Position numbers and translations under genes: made by a program. A stretch of 37,491 bases of DNA from Spirogloea muscicola. Taxonomy: Eukaryota; Streptophyta; Zygnematophyceae; Spirogloeales; Spirogloeaceae. The notes under the pieces are model-generated. The model made no database searches, was not told the origin of the DNA, and saw only the letters and a program-made list of their open reading frames with translations. Shown one piece after another: positions 34,506 through 37,491 of this stretch. The DNA lies in assembly GCA_009602725.1 (NCBI GenBank), contig WELB01000193.1, positions 1 through 37,491 of the forward strand, in the 5' to 3' direction. How positions within the stretch are numbered: the first letter of the stretch is position 1; every line of letters starts with the position of its first letter.

Positions 34506-34622
34506 AGCACACTTGAATGGATCTATTCAAACTGGGGCAAACTTTGTTGATTGTTAGAAGAAAGTTGTGGAGGTGAGTTGAGTATTTAATATACACGTTG
34601 ATTAGATTCATTCAAGTGTGTT
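34506..34622. repeat. Second inverted repeat and partial duplication of the foldback loop
   Basis: AGCACACTTGAATGGATCTA (34506-34525) is inverted at about 34601-34622 (TTAGATTCATTCAAGTGTGT). The segment between includes GTTGTGGAGGTGAGTTGAGT (about 34566-34585), an exact repeat of sequence in the first loop (about 34402-34421), along with TTGATTGTTAGAA. The locus thus contains two adjacent stem-loops with related loops. Confidence 0.8.
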
Positions 34623-34739
34623 ATCTGTCTCTATATTGTTCCTCTTCTGACTATGTACAATGTATGTGGTTTGAAATCTTCAGATGTGTAATACAACAGT
34701 TAAACTATATCATAGGTATATCATGGGTTTCGATTTACA

Positions 34740-35060
34740 GAACACAAAGAGAGAGAGAAGGTGCGCAGTGCGTATGAAATTGAAAGGGAGGCCACGTTTA
34801 GATTTAAATGTCCTGTTGACTGAGTGACAAACTGGCCAAGGGGGACACTAGTATGTTCAGAACAAGTGGCTCTCCCAATGGGGGCAAGGGCTGTGAGAAG
34901 CCAGCCCGAAAAGAATTGACAAGGTTCGAAGGGGCCAAACTACGAGCTAAGCAGTGACTGCGGGGCGTGAAGAGGCTATGGCAAAACCGGGGAGGATAGA
35001 TCGCCGTATGTTCGAGTAAGCACATGCATATCTAACATGCTATACTGAGGCGTCAAACCA
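34740..35060 (-). repeat. Dispersed repeat host copy (reverse orientation) carrying an insertion
   Basis: The reverse complement is collinear with 28320-28480 and 13495-13660: GCCTCAGTATAGCATG, ATGCATGTGCTTACTCG, GTCCCCCTTGGCCAG, GGACATTTAAAT, GTGGCCTCCCTTTCAATTTC. Unlike those copies it is interrupted by the element at 34859-35006. Confidence 0.85.
34859..35006. mobile_element. 148-bp non-autonomous element with 7-bp target-site duplication
   Basis: Flanked on both sides by TATGTTC (34852-34858 and 35007-35013). Bases 34865-34929 are identical to 2109-2173. It contains AAGGGCTGTGAGAAGCCAGC followed by CCGAAAAGAATTGACAAGG. No terminal inverted repeats, poly(A) end or coding frame are evident, so the class is unknown. 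Confidence 0.75.
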
Positions 35061-35999
35061 CCAGCACAGAAGTTATTAGTCTGGTTTGATGCACGACCAG
35101 CATGCTGAAATATTGCAAGTGTCTCGGAGTGTTATAAATCCAATGATAGCTGCGTTACAACACAAAAATCATCTTACTTTTCAATCATATGTTTTTAGGC
35201 CATTTGCAAGTTAGTGTGGATGAGAAGTGTAGCACACAAATTGTTCCTTTTTCGATTGTCTGATTTTTATATAGAGAGGATTTTGACTTTTTCTAGGTTA
35301 ATTTTAACGATGTGAGAAAGTTGCTTGTTATGGTGAATAAGTTTTACAACTAATTTCATGTTTAGAGGTGACGAAATTTGCAGTCGTTTGTAATTATATG
35401 ACATTATCCATGACGGTAGGGATTAGGAATAAATTATTCAAAGAAAATGAAAATGTTTTACTTCTGACTAAAAGTTTTGACTAGTAATTTGGGGAAATGA
35501 TTGTGTATATTCATTCACAGTCAAGAAGGTGATAACTATATTTTACGGTTCATTTTGCAGTTACATGAGCTGTGACATGTCAACGTGTGTAATAGTGATT
35601 TTGAATTGAAAATTACATTGCAAAAGTATGTCTTATTTTTGTCATTTGCAACTGCAGTTTACAAAGTTTGAATTGGATGGACATTACAAATTTGCACAAC
35701 AATCAGAGAAGGTATATGGAACAAGGTAAAACACAACTTCCAGAAAACAAACCATACTATTAAGATGGTAAAAGAATGAGAATACAGATTTGATCAACGC
35801 ATTTGTGGCAATTGCCAGTAATAAGTTAATCATTTGTCTTTGAAAGCGAATCAACTAGTCAAAGCCAGATTTTTGACTTTTTCGGAGCCACTGACAGTCA
35901 GTATTAGGTTTAGATTGACATTCAGAAAGAGCAGGCTGCAATAGATCAGATTACAGCTGTCATGGTACACAAGGGATTGTCAACTAGTTATAAGGTTAT
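35061..35999. other. AT-rich intergenic region, no gene seen
   Basis: No open frame or conserved exon on either strand. TTACA at 35951-35955 (TGTAA on the minus strand), about 45 bases past the ELIP stop, is a candidate poly(A) signal for that gene. Confidence 0.5.
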
Positions 36000-37196
36000 T
36001 CAAAGCCCGCCGGATGCACTCACAGCATCCACAACCGAGGCAGCAGGGCCCCAGTTGAGGAAGGCATGGCCGGATGCAGCTTCGAAGATAAGAAGACCAG
36101 CAAAGCCAATCATGGCCAAACGCCCATTCCACCGCTCCGATTTGCCATTGAACGGGCCGTTGCTGCAAAAAGTAGATGTATATTTAATACAATCATTTTA
36201 TCAAGAGAACACATGCTCCTGCGCAGTACTTCCTTTCTAGTAAGAAGGTTTATTTGCTTAAAAGATAAATCTGATATTCGAATGAACTAGGTAATGTAAG
36301 AGAATACAGAACAGACCACCGTTTGAGGCAACAGAGAGAGTAGGAGACCAACTTACGCGCGAGAGTCAGTCGACTCGCCCTTGAAGATGGGGACGAGGCT
36401 GGCGTAGAAGATGACCTGGCCCAGGGCCAAAAGCCAGAAGAGACCGGTGGAGTTGGGGTCCGACACCTGCTGCACAATGCTCTTGCCAGACAGAACCTCC
36501 CCGACAAGGCCCCAGAAGAAGCCCAGCATGGCAAGGCGACCATTGATGGTCTCAGGGCCGGGGCCGTCAAAAGCCATAACGGACTGGAAGGACCGGTCGC
36601 CAGTCTCCGGGCGGCGTTCCAGCTCGGAGCGGCCGAGCGACGAGGCCTCGCCAGCGGGTTTGATGCCCATCACCGACTTCTGCTCGGACTCCTTAGACAT
36701 GTTCTGCTTGATCTGATCGGCATTGAGGCCGGTCTTGGTGGAATCTGCGGCGTTCTTGATCTGCAAGATCAGCAAGAACAGTGAGATAGGAGGTGACACT
36801 GACGAATGGTGAGGATGTAGAGTAGGTACTTCCAACGGATTTTTAATTGGAAAAATCTACACATTGGGAGGCAAAACGCACCGCCTGGAGAGGGTCCTCA
36901 GCCCGGATGGCCATGCGGCGGAAGGAGAGGCGGGCGGGTTGGCTGCGGAGGGCCACGCGGGTACCCACGAAGGAGGACGCCGGTGCCTCGGCCCTGGAAA
37001 GCAAAGACCGCCACCATCAGCATCCTCAAGAGTGGATCTGCAGTACTAATATGCCTGTGAATCTGTAGTTTGGACTCAATGTAATTGATAAGCAGTGCAG
37101 CAATGCAGTGGCAAGGGGCTGCATGGGCGCTCACTTGCGGGCGAGGGTGGCGAGGGAGCCGACGGCCTGGGAAGCAGCCATGGTGGCGGCAGCCAT
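36000..37196 (-). CDS. ELIP: Early light-induced protein (ELIP-type chlorophyll-binding)
   Basis: Thylakoid protein that binds chlorophyll and carotenoid and protects against excess light. Four exons: 37196-37135, 36993-36882, 36760-36357, 36162-36000 (TGA). All join in phase, giving 246 residues. The N-terminal 55 or so residues (MAAATMAASQAVGSLATLAR, then a Ser/Arg-rich stretch to RRMAIRAED) look like a plastid transit peptide. Three membrane helices follow. Helix 1 starts at about 128 with the chlorophyll-binding signature ETINGRLAMLGFFWGL, helix 2 is about 162-184 (FWLLALGQVIFYASLV), and helix 3 starts at about 202 with SERWNGRLAMIGFAGLL. Helices 1 and 3 carry the ExxNxR chlorophyll-ligand motif typical of ELIPs. 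The first of two close ATGs was chosen. A TATA box lies about 120 bases upstream. Confidence 0.94.
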
Positions 37197-37316
37197 TGCG
37201 CCTGAGGATGCGAGTGAGGAGGTGAGGAGGGCGATGAAGCCTAGAAGGTAGGAGGGGGAGTTGGGGGTGCTGAAAAGTGCAGATCGGCGGTTAGGGGAAT
37301 GGGTGGGCGGGATGTG

Positions 37317-37323
37317 TTTATAG
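37317..37323 (-). promoter_or_regulatory. TATA box of the ELIP gene
   Basis: The minus strand reads CCCTATAAACAC, about 120 bases before the ELIP ATG at 37196. This is a usual place for a TATA element with a short leader in a strongly inducible gene. Confidence 0.6.
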
Positions 37324-37364
37324 GGACTCCCGCCGACTGCAAGAGCGGTGTGGGTCGGGGGGAG

Positions 37365-37491
<127 letters not shown>

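Overview
The window is nuclear DNA of a green eukaryote, most likely a trebouxiophyte-type green alga. The evidence is a set of plant-lineage genes (early light-induced chlorophyll-binding protein, RecQsim-type helicase, PHD-finger/homeodomain protein, CB5LP-type cytochrome b5, plant-type two-domain FAD synthase), very intron-rich genes with short GC-rich exons in AT-richer introns, nearly all GT-AG splice sites, and scattered degenerate TTTAGGG-like telomere motifs. The placement within green algae is inference. Exon models were built by hand from splice signals, reading phase and remembered family conservation; no database was searched.

Layout: (1) 40-1400 (+), a GIY-YIG-like domain protein cut by the left edge. 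(2) 1975-2600, a GA microsatellite inside dispersed repeats. (3) 2751-6449 (+), an 11-exon choline/ethanolamine kinase. (4) 7172 to about 11284 (-), a PHD-finger/homeodomain regulator with a GC-AG intron; its 5' end is unresolved. (5) 11850-14830, a 3 kb block of dispersed repeats. (6) 15069-20925 (+), a 14-exon RecQsim-type DNA helicase with an N-terminal UBA domain. (7) 21577-27166 (-), a 16-exon FAD synthase-like protein, convergent with the helicase. (8) 27650-28500, a second repeat block. (9) 29054-30394 (-), an N-anchored cytochrome b5-like protein. (10) 30880-32000, poorly resolved coding fragments. (11) 32348-33781 (+), an alpha/beta hydrolase lacking its expected N-terminal third. (12) 33782-35960, AT-rich and repeat-bearing: a long foldback element and a 148-bp insertion with a 7-bp target-site duplication. 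(13) 36000-37196 (-), an ELIP gene with a TATA box, followed by a 123-base T run at the window end.

The genes are ordinary single-copy housekeeping, regulatory and photoprotection genes with no shared pathway or operon logic. The most unusual content is a dense family of short dispersed elements built around a GGGCTGG/CCAGCCC palindrome (about 15-20 copies in four clusters). One copy is bounded by a 7-bp direct repeat and has two matching 'empty' sites in the same window. A related longer repeat carries a recurrent peptide-like reading frame (HLRAGRAL...LTRGY-stop).
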